A stretch of DNA of 64,000 bases from Chinchilla lanigera (GCF_000276665.1 NW_004955405.1:13674379-13738378); one strand, 5' to 3'. Shown: positions 24,368 through 35,400, numbered from the stretch's first letter. Notes: a model not told the origin generated them from the letters alone. Numbers and translations are program-made.

Positions 24368-24763
24368 TGTCTAGTTACTTTTTTCTTGTTGCTGAGACAA
24401 AATACCCAATGCCCAAAATGAAGGAAGGAAAGGTTTATTTAGCTTGCAGTTTGTGGAGATTTCAGTCCACACTTGGCTGGCTGCGAGGCAGAGTGGCACA
24501 TGGCAGCGGGAAAACGTGCATGGCAGCAGAACACAGCAAAGCAACAAGAGCAAAAGGGAGGAATGGTGGCAAGCAGCCTCTTTCCCTCCCCTACACTGTA
24601 AACAGGCTACCCCAACCCAGGGGACATGTAGCGTTCACATAATCTCCATGCCCTCCTCTTCCACAGGCTCAGGATGTATACAAAGTAAGCACCCTGGCTC
24701 CTGCTGAGTCACATAGCCAAACCTCTAGACTCCCCAAGTTGACATAATGTATCAACCATAACA
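24368..24763 (-). mobile_element. Solo LTR, MaLR/ERVL-type, nested in the ERV (396 bp)
   Basis: TG...CA ends with a perfect 5-bp target duplication TAGGT at 24363-24367 and 24764-24768. Same family and orientation as the LTR at 4076-4439, with AATAAA on the minus strand. It inserted after the surrounding ERV. The 143-, 87- and 60-aa frames overlapping here are artefacts of the LTR. Confidence 0.88.
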
Positions 24764-26108
24764 TAGGTGGAACAAGGCTAGGAGAGGTTCAAATTTAGGT
24801 GGGCCTGGATAGTCGGGTTTCTTTGTGTCTTGCAGATGGAAGAGGCATTTATATTTGTGGCCATAGCCTTATAACTCATAGACAGAGGGTATAGTCATCT
24901 ATCAGATTGGATTTTCTTATAGACATCAGGGTTTTTTTTTTTTTAAGCAGGTTTCTGGGTAACAGTGGTTGATGTATTTTTTTTTTATCCCCATTTTTGA
25001 TGTCTTTCAGAAGTGCTCAACTGGATAGTTCTAGTCAAGGCAACCTTAGGAAAAGGCCATGGCAACTCATTCATCAGGGCTGATGGTTCAATTTTTTCTC
25101 AGTCAAAATGTGGAACCCAGAAAGAGTTCCTGATAGTCATCTTAGGTGTACATTAGAGGACACAATCTGACCAGGATAGGTGTATGGGGAGGCGGAACTC
25201 TGTGGCTGAATGCAGGCAGGCAATGGCTAGCTGGCTAGAAGTAGATGAGTCAGGAGCATGGACTGAAGTGATGAGTGTTGTCAGCAACTGTGGTGGTTGA
25301 CAAAGGTGTCAAGGTGGAATTCTCAGGAAAAATGGGCCTCTTTTCCCTTTATTTTTCTTTGAGATGAAGAGATCAGTTTGGTTTCATTTTTAACTCCACA
25401 AAAGACCTTGTTCTTACAGTGAGGGACTGTGGATTTTGACTAATTAATTTCCATCTCTGACTTCCTACATGTGTGTTGTGTATCCTTGAATTATGGTGCA
25501 ACAGACAAAAGGTGGGTGCCCCTCAGAGAGAGACCATTCATGTGTCTGCTTGGCTGTGGCCTTCACAGTGACTTAGGCTCGACTTAGCTAAGGAAGGTGC
25601 AAGGCCTCCGTTATGCCATATGTTGATCACCGTGAAACCACAGGTGAGAGCCCAATCAGCCACCATGACCAGGGCTTTCCAGTATTGGTTCACAGATGGA
25701 ACAGCTTATTGCTTATACTATCCATTCAATTCATTCACAATTCATTCAACAGGCACTCAGAGATTAAATATTCCAACCCCTTCCCTCAAGAGTAGCCCTT
25801 TGTAATGGACGTGATCAAGTTCTCCTTCTGCGTGAGCTGAGAAGGACTGAGAGACAGACCAAGTGGGTTATCCCTTGGGCTATTACCGGAATCAGGCAGG
25901 CAGGAAGATAGACAGACAGGCAGATTGCATCCTTCTCCCTTTTGGGGTCCAATGTGAGCCACTCAGGTGGGGTGCCAGCAATCCTCTTTTGGACCTCTGA
26001 AAGGACTGAAGAAATGTTGAGGGCACACCTTGCCACTGGAACTTGGAGAAGTCCTTGCTCCATCTGTGAGGGCCATGACTGGTGACCAAAGAGGTCAGTA
26101 TGGTTGGT

Positions 26109-26128
26109 CTTCCCAGCTGACACACCAG
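26109..26128 (-). other. Candidate primer-binding site of the ERV
   Basis: Just inside the 5' LTR the minus strand reads TCGTATC and then TGGTGTGTCAGCTGGG. A TGG start a few bases after the LTR end is typical of retroviral primer sites. The tRNA is uncertain; it looks closest to a leucine-type site as in ERVL elements. Confidence 0.4.
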
Positions 26129-26134
26129 ATACGA

Positions 26135-26443
26135 TGGTAAGCAGAAACACCAAAGGAATACCCAGAATTTGGAGTCAGATTTATTTTACATTGACCGGCA
26201 CTGATTGGGATCATTCCCAAAATATCAGGCCCTGTTCTATGGCTGTTTAGGGTTTCTATGGGATAAGCAAGCAGAAAGTACAGAGGCAGAATGGCTTGTT
26301 AACTGGGGATTGGTTCCTATGATATGCATCACAGTGACCAGCTGTTTCTACAAAACAAAAGTAACAGGAACCGGAACTGGAACTATTACTTGGAAAACTA
26401 ACAAACTGAAGTATACTGCCTGGGAGGGGCATCTTCTGCTACA
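26135..26443 (-). repeat. 5' LTR of the ERV
   Basis: Minus strand begins TGTAGCAGAAGATG at 26443 and ends GCTTACCA at 26135. An AATAAA signal lies on the minus strand near 26172. It pairs with 20459-20766. Confidence 0.85.
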
Positions 26444-26549
26444 GTACTCTCCAAGAAATAAATTCTGAGCTAATGTATTGGACCACCAGACTCAGGCTGT
26501 ATATTAACACATGCAGTAGGACAGTGGTGTCAGAACACCAGAGGTATAT

Positions 26550-26630
26550 CACATACAGGTACAAATTCCCTATGATGAATGTGACTAAATTGTACCTATA
26601 AATTAAATTAAATTTAAAAAATAACATCAG
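26550..26630 (+). mobile_element. LINE-1 3' end, truncated
   Basis: Carries the L1 3' signature ACAAATTCCCTATGATGAA, also present at about 60078, followed by an A/T-rich tail. It is strongly 5'-truncated. Confidence 0.7.
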
Positions 26631-26780
26631 AGTGAGCCCTCCTAGACTAACCAAAGAAGTGTGAGGGGAGTACTGTCTCCACAGCAACTGCAGGCCGGAA
26701 ATTGGTCCAAGAAAAGGCCTAATTATTGGTTCAAGTGGATAGGTGCTATAAGCCAGCTACAGTGGTCCCAGTGGTGATTT

Positions 26781-26886
26781 TGTTTTGTTTTGTTTTCTTT
26801 TGGTTTGTCTCCGGTACCAGCAGCCGAACTCATGACCTTGCGCTTGCCAGGCAGGCTCTTTGCCGCTGAGCTAAATCCCCAGCCCC
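26781..26886 (-). repeat. ID SINE with perfect 15-bp target duplication
   Basis: TCCCAGTGGTGATTT at 26766-26780 and 26887-26901 flanks a full-length minus-strand ID with a TTTTG-rich tail. The exact duplication indicates a fairly young insertion. Confidence 0.97.
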
Positions 26887-26901
26887 TCCCAGTGGTGATT
26901 T

Positions 26902-27432
26902 AAGGAATGGCCAGCAGACACTAGCAGTTTGCCTGACAGTTATCATGTCTCCATGAAGAACGGTGGGCCAAAGCCAAAGAATCCTTGGGAGTGCTAGTTG
27001 TGTTCATCAGCATTTACTGAGGTTGGGAAGTTTGGTGATATAAGAAGTGGTCAACCCCCAGCCATGCAGAGGCAGCAGCAGTATCTATAATTGTAGGAAC
27101 TGGGGAGGAGTAGCATAGTTGATAGCCAAGCTGCACCTCCTGTGAGAATGTCCTAGAGGAGAGTACTTGCTAAATAACCATGGACAACACCAATGCATGC
27201 TGTCCCAGATGGAGGGTGAGTAGGAGAAAAGAGAGGCTGGGAGAAGGATATGGAAGACAATGGCCAGTCTGTGCCACCCTCCAGCAAGTCTGAGTAAACG
27301 TGGAGAGTCAGTTGCTTCTTGTCTGTCTCACAACCACACGCAGTTCTCATAGCTGCTACAAATCTTCAAAAATTTTGTTTTGTTTTTCGTTGTTACTGTT
27401 TCACTTTGTTTTTCATTTCAAGTATTTGGTGA
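26902..27432. other. Unassigned stretch
   Basis: Less AT-rich than average. No repeat or exon was recognised; the two ~65-aa frames (27153-27350 minus, 27300-27488 plus) have no identifiable features. Confidence 0.4.
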
Positions 27433-27739
27433 CTGTGTATAGTCATCATTCCATATTCACAGGGGTTTTGTTCCAGATCCCTCCTTAATATGAAAGGCCA
27501 AGGATGCTCAAATTCTTTAAAGTAGCATACTATTTTCTTATTACTTATGCACACCTTCCTGTTTACTTTAAATCACCTCTAGATTACTTATATACCAAAC
27601 AAAACACGATGGTGCTATATAAGAAATTGTCATAAAACATTATTTAGGGAATAGTGATAAGGAAAAGGTATGCACTCTAAGGATAGGTCTAATTTTTATT
27701 GAATATTCATCAATTATTGGTTGAACAATTGACTGTACT
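27433..27739. mobile_element. MER2-type (Tigger/pogo) DNA transposon, nearly full length
   Basis: Shows the MER2 order: ACAGGGGTTTTGTTCCAGAT, GGCCAAGGATGCTCAAATTC, TTTAAATCACCTCTAGATTA, TATTTAGGGAATAGTGATAA, and a right end reading TTGACTGTAC next to TA. Length (~307 bp) suits the family. It is non-coding and ancient. A second copy in the opposite orientation lies at 38896-39205. Confidence 0.75.
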
Positions 27740-27769
27740 AGGACCATAGTTTAATATGTAGTTTTAGAT

Positions 27770-28345
27770 GATGTGGTTTATAGGTCTTGTTGTCACAGGA
27801 CCGGCTCATGCACTCGCAGCCATGGCTTTGGAAGAGGACTGGACAGTGGGGACACTATAGCTGGCCTGATGTTAGGAGGATCAGCCGTGTCAGGGAAGGT
27901 ACACAGTAGATCACTAGACACTGACCTGAATGGGTGTTATCCCCCGCCCCAGCTCCCTTCTTCTGTCTCTGCTTCCCAGCCACCATGATAGGAGCAGCTT
28001 TCCTCCACCATGCCTGACGGCCTTGCCATTCCTGTTCTGGAAGCAGACAATGTTTATCTGCAAATATAAGCTCAAATAAACCTCTCCTTCTTCAATTTGT
28101 GGTGGTAGCCAGGCATGGTAGTGCATGCCTGTAATCCCAGCACTCAGAAGGCTGAGGCAGGAAAATTGCCTTGAGTTCGACACCAGCCTGGGCTACAAAG
28201 TGAGTTCAAGGCCAGTCTGAACTACATAGGGAGATCCTGTCTCAAAAGAAAAACAAAACCAAAAGTAAAAACAAAGAAACAAAAAATTTGTGGTTTTGGG
28301 GAATTTTTGTCTCAGCAATGAGACATCTATGTTAGTTAACTAACA
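27770..28345 (+). mobile_element. MaLR LTR interrupted by a B1 element
   Basis: Starts GATGTGGTTTATAGG (first T of TG apparently shared or lost) and ends GTTAACTAACA. TAGAT flanks it at 27765-27769 and 28346-28350. The plus-strand polyadenylation signal AATAAA is near 28075, and the end zone TTTTTGTCTCAGCAATGAGA is typical of MaLR LTRs. A B1 SINE splits it at 28104-28284. Confidence 0.8.
28104..28284 (+). repeat. B1 SINE with 10-bp target duplication
   Basis: 7SL-derived B1 (AGCCAGGCATGGTAGTGCAT, GTAATCCCAGCACTC) with the internal ~29-bp duplication of quasi-dimeric B1, then an A-rich tail. AATTTGTGGT at 28094-28103 and 28285-28294 marks insertion into the MaLR LTR. Confidence 0.95.
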
Positions 28346-28351
28346 TAGATG
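28324..28351. repeat. Perfect 28-bp palindrome
   Basis: CATCTATGTTAGTT is followed immediately by its reverse complement AACTAACATAGATG, with no spacer. It spans the 3' end of the MaLR LTR and its flanking duplication. Confidence 0.97.
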
Positions 28352-28502
28352 GTTAAAAAAATCAAAGTAAGAATATATTTCATGATATGAAAATAGAGTT
28401 CAACTGTGAATTTTTGAATAGTTTTATTACAATAACAGTTAAATAGCTGTGACAAGAGATTTACACGGTTTCATTAAGTTTTCATTACAAACCTTACTGA
28501 TA

Positions 28503-28598
28503 GGGGCTGGGGATTTAGCTCAGCAGCAGAGTGCCTGCCTGGCAAGCATGACATCATGAGTTCAATTCCCAGAACCAGAAAAGAAAAAAAAAACAAAA
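28503..28598 (+). repeat. ID SINE with 12-bp target duplication
   Basis: GGGGCTGGGGATTTAGCTCA head, CCAGAACC end and A-rich tail, flanked by ACCTTACTGATA at 28491-28502 and 28599-28610. Confidence 0.95.
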
Positions 28599-28610
28599 AC
28601 CTTACTGATA

Positions 28611-29077
28611 GAATTATGTGTTTTGAGTATCATGTTTATTGCTGTCACAAAAATATTGTTTTTTTCTTATCATTGTGTATTTAAAGTATCAGAACAAGAA
28701 AGGAAAATTCCTTTTTAGATATTGAGTGTTTACTATATGATTTATTTGAATTATTTAGTTATGAATGTGATGGCCAAGTATTGTATTTTGTATGTAATTA
28801 CAATATAGATACAGTGATAAAAGAATATAATATGCATAATATCTACTAGAATAATCACCAGTCAAAATATTCCAATTATTTGTACCCAATTATTCATAGG
28901 AAATAATTAAAATATTTAACATAATTAATTCTAACATAAGTATGATTTTATACTTAATGCTATATATAAATTTAATATTATGATGATTATTTTATTTATA
29001 TAATTTAATGATAGACACCATTAGAAAGTGGCTCTGAGCAGGATTTAAAATTTATTAATTGGCTTTCGATGTTTATT
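28611..29077. other. Very AT-rich stretch, nothing recognised
   Basis: No coding frame or named repeat was identified. Confidence 0.45.
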
Positions 29078-29572
29078 TGTGAGTGTGTCCCAGGCCTAGG
29101 CCTCTTATCTGGAGATGGGCCTAAGATTCATAGTAAGTGAACCTCTATGAGTCACTGGTCCTGGCTGAGGCCTATAGTGGCCTGTGAGGCTATGTCATCT
29201 CAAAGGACGTGATAAGGTCACAGCTGAGGATGCCTAACTCAAACCCCAATTCACTAAATAGAGACTATAACTGCACGTGTCTCACTCCTTCTGTGAATGT
29301 CAACCTGGAGATAAGATAGTCTCCTAATTAGCATGATTTACTACTTGGGGAAGTCTTTGAACTGACTCTCAAGGTCCTGCTCAGTTTTCTTCAGTAACCC
29401 CCTCCTTTGTTTGAAAACCAAATAAATACAGGCTGCGCAGAGAAGTACTTTGTCCTAGTCCCCAGAGAGTCTCGAATTCTGCTAGCCGGTTTTAATCCTC
29501 CTGGATCTCTAAAGTCATACCACTTCTCTCATTTGTTTAATCCTTCACTGTGCACTTGTTTGGGAGATTACA
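29078..29572 (+). mobile_element. Probable solo LTR (ERV, class uncertain), ~495 bp
   Basis: A GC-richer island in AT-rich DNA. It begins TGTGAGTGTGTCCCAGGCC, has a polyadenylation signal AATAAA near 29421 followed by a U5-like pyrimidine-rich part, and ends GGGAGATTACA. No target duplication was secured, so edges may be off by several bases. The 73-aa frame at 29407-29628 runs across its end and is not a gene. Confidence 0.5.
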
Positions 29573-29764
29573 GGCCTGGTCAGTTGACAATAATTCAATG
29601 CTATACAATTGCATACAATTTATTATAGTTAGTTTGATAGTATGTAGTCCCATAACAATTAATTTTATAATAAATATGTAATTACATGTATTTACTTTTT
29701 TCTCTCTTCTATAAATCCAGAACACTGAAGTGCTCTTGAAGTGTATTGAATAGATGGAGTAGTA

Positions 29765-30245
29765 ATGTTATTCAGTCTCCATTATGACTCCCAATGATCC
29801 CACCTCCAAATATTCACTTACTTGTGTAAACTCCTTCCACTGAATTGGCTATGTTTTGATTCCAGCTTCTAAATAATAAAACAAAGCTGCAGTGATCATG
29901 TGTGACTGAAAGGCTGAGTCTTAAAATGTAGGTTTTCTTTGTTGTCCTTGCAGTTGTTCTTTCTTAGATCACTCACAGTAGGAGAGGCTCATTGCCTCTG
30001 GGCACATTCATGTAGAAACCCACAGAGTGATATACTTGAGCAACATCAATATAAATGAGTTGGACATAGATTCTTCATCCTCATTAAGCTGTTAGGTAAC
30101 AGATTTAGTTGACATCTTGACTGCAACCTTGAACAGATCCTAAGCAGGTCTACAGGGATATTGGTAGGTTCCTGATTGTAAAATTTACATTTTAAACCAC
30201 TAGGTTTGGGGATTATTTATTAGACAGCAATATATATAACAAACA
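29765..30245 (+). mobile_element. MLT1 LTR (ancient MaLR)
   Basis: Follows MLT1 landmarks in order: a GCTTCTAAATAATAAAACAA-type segment, GTTGACATCTTGACTGCAAC near 30110, AAACCACTAGGTTTGGGG, and ATTAGACAGCAATATATAAC at the end. Strongly diverged. Confidence 0.7.
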
Positions 30246-30269
30246 TATAATCCATAAAAGATTACATAG

Positions 30270-30400
30270 TCACACATATAAATTCATTTAATAATCCACT
30301 ACTCTATGGAAATTTATCATGTCTGTGTTTTGAAGAAGAATTTAAAACTTACAGAAGTAAAGTAATGTGCATTCTAGAGTGCTTCTACTTTTGCATACTT
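30270..30400. repeat. Possible MIR remnant
   Basis: TGAAGAAGAATTTAAAACTT followed by ACAGAAGTAAAGTAATGTGC resembles the MIR core and tail region. Weak; a chance match cannot be excluded. Confidence 0.3.
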
Positions 30401-33168
30401 GGATATCTTAGCAGCTCTTAAAAGAAATTACCACTTCAAAAAAGTTCAGAAAGTTCAAGAATGAAAGAAAACTGAGGCATATCAAAGAGTATTGTGGACA
30501 CTTCTAATTTTGGCTAATAGATTGAAGATTTTTTTTTACTCAATAAATTGATACTTTATTATAGAAAATTCTAGAGCTGCTTTTTAAATTCCAGGGCAAT
30601 ATACAAAAACATGATTTATATATCATATGTATATTTATACATCACATATATGTATTTGAGAAATTGAAGTACAGCAGAATAATCTAATTTATTATAGAAT
30701 TAAGAATATGTTTGAGTTCTATTTACATATGAAATATATCTTATCTTCATAAATGTTTGAAAACAAGAATCATTAATCAATCTCCTTAAACTAGAAATCT
30801 TAGACATTCATATAACTATGAGGTAGCTCAAATCAATCAAATTTTTTTGGATGGCCATTCACTTGTAAATTGAAAGACTGTCATGTAAATACACATAAAG
30901 GAGTTATAAATCAGAGGGAGGGAGAAATTGTATGAATATGTAAACTGACAAAGAAACTTGAAACTCACTATTCCGGTAATCCAATTACAAGAAGCTAATT
31001 ATCAATCTGACTGAAGTGTGTGAGGATGGCTGCCTTATTACAGCTAATGGTTCCTTCCCACTAGAAATGAGCTAGGTTACCAACTGTTACATTTTGGTAG
31101 CCCAATCAAAAATGTGCTAGCAGAAGTCTGAACAGAACTACTACCAGAACTCCAAGTAGGAAGGAAAATTCTTTCCTACAACTAAGATTTTGGAAATAAA
31201 GTGAAAGGGAAAGAAAACAAGACTATAGGGAAATATACAGCATCAAATGGTTGTTCAGCAAAGCAAACTAACAGGTGTGGCATAAGAAAGCTTCATTTCA
31301 TTTTATCATATTACATAAAACTGAGAAAATTAAAATTGAATGAGGAAGCAGAGGTTTTTTTCTGTTTTTTAGCAGCTGATTGTTAATTTTCATAATGGAA
31401 CATGCATATAAAAATAGAAATATAAGAAAAAATATAAAAATTATTAAATGAAACACACCTGTTTTACAAAACAATATTATTTTAAAACTTAAAAGACATC
31501 CACTTAAATACTTCAAAAGTATAAACAAAGTACTATGTCTTATGAAGTGTCATTAAGTAAAATAATCATGCTTATGGAGTTCCCTGGAGTTTGATGAATT
31601 AATCTGGTCTCATTGAGCTACTTGAGGAATTGATTTGCTTCAAGTTTCTCTTTCCCGTAATAGTGTCATCTAAGGTACAGACAATGAAGTATAATTAAGG
31701 TGATGAGAACTGCATATTTTAAAAACTCCTAGATAAAAATTGCTCCCCCCTACCCAATTCCAGGCATCACTTTAGTGTCTCTATTAAATGTGTAAAAATA
31801 CAGATAAATGCATAATCTTCTAGGATACCCGCTCAGGGCTTTATATCCTCTCTGGGTTTTGCATAAGCAGCACCAATAGTTAAGGCAGCTTAAGCATGTA
31901 ACTGCTTTATAGTCTTAGTTTCAAACATTTTGTAAGAACCACCATAGCAGAAGAATTAGTTTCAACTCAGTGGAATGTAATGCATTCACTGGAGACAGTT
32001 TCTTTTTTCTTTTTTAAATTAGCATTTGTTGGCTTGAACAATCAAGATGAAGAAAACAATAATTTTATGCGCTGGTGAGCAAAGCATTTAGGAGATCCAC
32101 CAGTTTCAGTGACAGGAAAATTGCTATGCCACTGACAAACATATTACTGGGGAAAAGAGTTAGACTAAATTTTACATCAAGGCTCAAGTCAACAAACATG
32201 TTTTCATGTTAAGCTTTGATTGAGAGATGAAACCATGAAAAATCAATAACCTGTTTGAACGAGTAAAAGATATGGTATTAAAGTGATAGTGGGTATAGAA
32301 ATGAGTCTTGAGCACTTCATATATCAAAAAGAAAAAGTTAGCCTATAATTTTTTTCAGTGTCATGCTTTTCAAATTTCCTTGTGATCATTAAAAACAGAA
32401 ACTGTGAGAACAAGAGTGAAGTTTGAAACTTTCTGATTTGAAAGAATATTTTTATGTTGACGGTGAGTAGAATGTCTATCGGTACATGATAAATGTTAAA
32501 GTCCTATTACTGAAATGAAACACAGGCTTATTTACACGTTTGACACAGCAATAAACATCTTCATAAAGTCTGCTGTATTTTGTGATTTTTCCCCTTAAAT
32601 GAAAAGGCAAATGGTAAAATCAGTCATAATTACATTATAAGCAAATACCATAAGCTAAACCATCTCAGTGTAACAGAATCTTCTCTAGAAAGAAATATGA
32701 TGTGAAATATTTCAGCTTATTATTTGTTTAAAATGAAAGTTTGTGACCCAAGCACCGAGACCAGACTGATATGTTACATCCCTAATTTGCTCTGTACAAC
32801 ATAGTTTGGGACAGAGGCAAGGGGACAGAACTGAAGAAAATTGTTCTGTTCTGATGGCTGATCAGAGGCTAATATGTCACAGAAAGGAATACGAGTTTAG
32901 CAGAGAAGTACTCAGTGCATTAACAATTCACCTTGGAGTTAGGCTCAGCAAATATATAGATCACAAATTTTATGTCTCAAGAGCATTGCATGTCTCTGTG
33001 TTATAAATATAGTCTTGAGAGTACTATATCCTCCTGTGTTATTCAGTAGGTGTATGAAGCAGTATAAATTAAGCCTACCAAATAATGTAAGCAGGTACTG
33101 ATTTATGAGATATATCTTATAATTATAACTCACTGTTTGTTTAAGTGCATGCAATATCAGTATTAATA
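30401..33168. other. Unassigned AT-rich stretch (~2.8 kb)
   Basis: No nameable repeat or exon. The frames at 31201-31386, 31298-31528, 32806-33006 and 32945-33154 show no recognisable domains. Confidence 0.4.
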
Positions 33169-33173
33169 GCTTG

Positions 33174-33539
33174 TGTCTTGGTTACTTTTCTCTCATTGCT
33201 GGGACAAAAATATCTGACGCCCAAAATTAAGGAAGGAAAGGTTTATTTCACTTACAGCTTGTGGAGGTTTCAGTTCATACTTGGCAGATTACAAGGCAGA
33301 CTGGCACATGGCAGAGACCTACAGCTCATGGCAGTAGAACACAGCAAAAGCAACCACCACACACACCAGGGCGGAATGGGGGAGGAATGGCCTCAAGCAC
33401 CCCTTTCCTCTCCCTTACATATGCAAACTATCTACCCCAGGGCGGGTGCAGCTCTTACACCCATAAGCAATCAAACCCTAAAAGCCTGCCCCATGACCGC
33501 ATGAGGCTTTGGGGGGACACCCAAACACAAACCATAACA
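33174..33539 (-). mobile_element. Solo LTR, MaLR/ERVL-type (366 bp)
   Basis: Perfect 5-bp target duplication GCTTG at 33169-33173 and 33540-33544, with TG...CA ends. Closest by eye to the copy at 4076-4439. AATAAA is on the minus strand. The 119- and 113-aa plus-strand frames at 33145-33602 overlie this LTR and are not genes. Confidence 0.88.
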
Positions 33540-33544
33540 GCTTG

Positions 33545-34606
33545 CATTAATTATTTTGGTATTTATTTCAGCCTACATTTTTATTTGATATTGCAAATTT
33601 AAAGTAAGTGTAGTATGAGCTTAATTCGTTAGAGACTTAGATATTTGTGATGTATAAAAGGTGATTTCAGTATATTTTACTGAAGCTAGCCATAGTCTTA
33701 ATAGTCTGATTGACATGGATTAAAAGTTCATAAAAAGAATTAGTAAAGTTGAAAGAAGGGTTTCCTGTTCTGTTGTCAAAACCTATAAAATATGTATGTG
33801 TGTATGCATATATGTATCAATATACATGTACATGTACATAATTTTCTTGGAACTAAAAGTATAGAAAGTTTGATTTTAATATAATATGCAATGAAAATTA
33901 AGAAACATGAAGAAAGCTCTGAGGTTCTTTATGAATCAACCAAGTAAAAAGGCAGATTATGTGTAGAATCATCAAAACATTTACATGTGTGTTAATTGTC
34001 TGCAAATTATGTTGTCATCAATTTAGGGAAAGAATTTGTGTGTTTTAGTTTGCTCATAGCACAGTTAGTGGGCACATACTCCAGGCTCTTTCAAAACCTA
34101 GGAAGAAAGTAATAAATTCTATCTAATAAGAAAATGATTATGTAATTATTAAGTAACATCTTTTAAAACAACTTGATCATGCTTATCAAACACCTTCCCA
34201 AATTTTGAGGGTTTAACTTGAACTTGATTGTTTGTGCAGACTTGAACTGAGAAGAGAAAAACAAAATCTAAAACCGATAACCCAAATCCCTGGGAAAACT
34301 CAGAGTTCAGCTTCTTATCCCCTTAAGTCACCTATTGACCTTGGTCATAAAAGATGTGCATATTAGATCCTCTTAAAGCCACTGGTCTGTTATACTTACT
34401 ATATTTTATATTGATGTTCTTTATAACTTCAATATTTAATTTAAAAACCTCATGGAAATCTCATGTGCATGAGGTTTACACTTCTTTACAAACACAGAAT
34501 TAGAGATTCAAAGATGATAATCTTTGGATTAAAGTTTGTTATAATTTTTTCTCATTTTTGTTTTCAAAATTGGAAAAGGCTAGATTAACATATAATAGAA
34601 AATCTA
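33545..34606. other. Unassigned stretch with a TATG-rich patch
   Basis: A degenerate TATG/TACA tract lies at about 33789-33841. The rest is AT-rich and unrecognised. Confidence 0.4.
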
Positions 34607-34703
34607 GGGCTGGGGATTTAGCTCAGCGGCAAAGCGCCTGCCTGACAAGTGCAAGGTCGTGAGTTTGGTTCCCAGTACCAGAGAAAAACCAAAAAAAAAA
34701 AAA
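34607..34703 (+). repeat. ID SINE with target duplication
   Basis: Full head GGGCTGGGGATTTAGCTCAG, GGTACC-like end (CAGTACCAGAG) and a long A-tail. AGAAAATCTA flanks it on both sides. Confidence 0.95.
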
Positions 34704-34713
34704 AGAAAATCTA

Positions 34714-35011
34714 TTCAATTATGTCAAGTATTTTCAAATTACTTAGAGCTGTTATAATTGATTAATTCATGTACTCATAATATAAAAAGAAACTTCTGAC
34801 TTCAAAATGCATAAACTAATTTGAAAGTCAACATATCATACATAGCTGACCCAAACAAGTTCCTAAATATTTCCTCCATCCAAATTATTTTCTAATTAAA
34901 AAAGATTTAAAGGTTGTAACACATAAAATGTGCATTATAAATTTCACATACTTTCCAAACGTTCTTGCTACTGTTTCTATTTAAAGTGGACAGTGAAATA
35001 TCTACAGTTGT
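34714..35011. other. Unassigned AT-rich stretch
   Basis: Nothing recognised. Confidence 0.4.
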
Positions 35012-35400
35012 TTTTTATTTTAAAGAGAATAATTAAAAAACAAAAATAGCAAAATACCAACAACATAAACAAAAGGAAAAAGAAGCAAAAACAAAGAAAA
35101 TGATTCAGGGTTTCAGAACAAATGATAGGAATTAACAATGGCTGTTGCATTACATATTGTTATCTTCAATGAAATTGCTCAGACTGTCAGATGTAAGAAT
35201 GCAAGATTGATCAAAACATTAAAAAGGATAAAAAAAAAAACACTTTAGAAACAATACAGAGTTTCACTAGACAAGATGATAAGAATTCACCAATGGCTGT
35301 TATATTGCATATTGTTGTCTTCAAATTACTTGTTCAGATTACCAGATATAAGCATGCAAAATTGGTTAAAAAAAATTAAGCACTAACTGTTTCTTTCAAT
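35012..35400 (+). repeat. Unassigned two-unit A-rich repeat, locus 2
   Basis: Same build as 15121-15612: TTTTATTTTAAAGAGA preface, A-rich lead, then two related units (about 35101-35220 and 35250-35375). These carry GGCTGTTGCATTACATATTG and GGCTGTTATATTGCATATTG, then CAGACTGTCAG and CAGATTACCAG tails, each ending in an A-run. A polypyrimidine patch (about 35405-35455) follows. Confidence 0.65.

Larger units (their letters stand above)
20459..26443 (-). mobile_element. Endogenous retrovirus remnant, LTR-internal-LTR, minus strand
   Basis: Two ~309-bp LTRs in the same orientation (20459-20766 and 26135-26443) flank about 5.4 kb. On the minus strand the 5' LTR is the right one. A purine-rich tract abuts the left (3') LTR, and a TGG-starting primer-site-like run follows the 5' LTR. 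No gag, protease, polymerase or envelope motif was recognised; all frames are short, the longest being 143 aa at 24211-24642 on the opposite strand and within or next to a nested LTR. It is either strongly decayed or a non-autonomous element. The LTRs differ visibly, so insertion is not recent. No clear target duplication was found. Confidence 0.8.

Noticed and set aside
24211..24642. 143-codon frame on the plus strand
   Set aside because: It runs across the ERV interior into a nested solo LTR. The homologous positions of other LTR copies are not open in the same way.
25815..26153. 112-codon minus frame with a signal-like N-terminus
   Set aside because: It starts within the ERV 5' LTR edge and crosses the primer-site and leader region, which is non-coding in retroviruses.
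27757..28000. Possible CpG island or promoter near 27780-28000
   Set aside because: It is moderately GC-rich only because a MaLR LTR lies there, and CpG is sparse.
33145..33602. Overlapping 119- and 113-codon frames
   Set aside because: Both lie across a solo LTR with a clear 5-bp target duplication.
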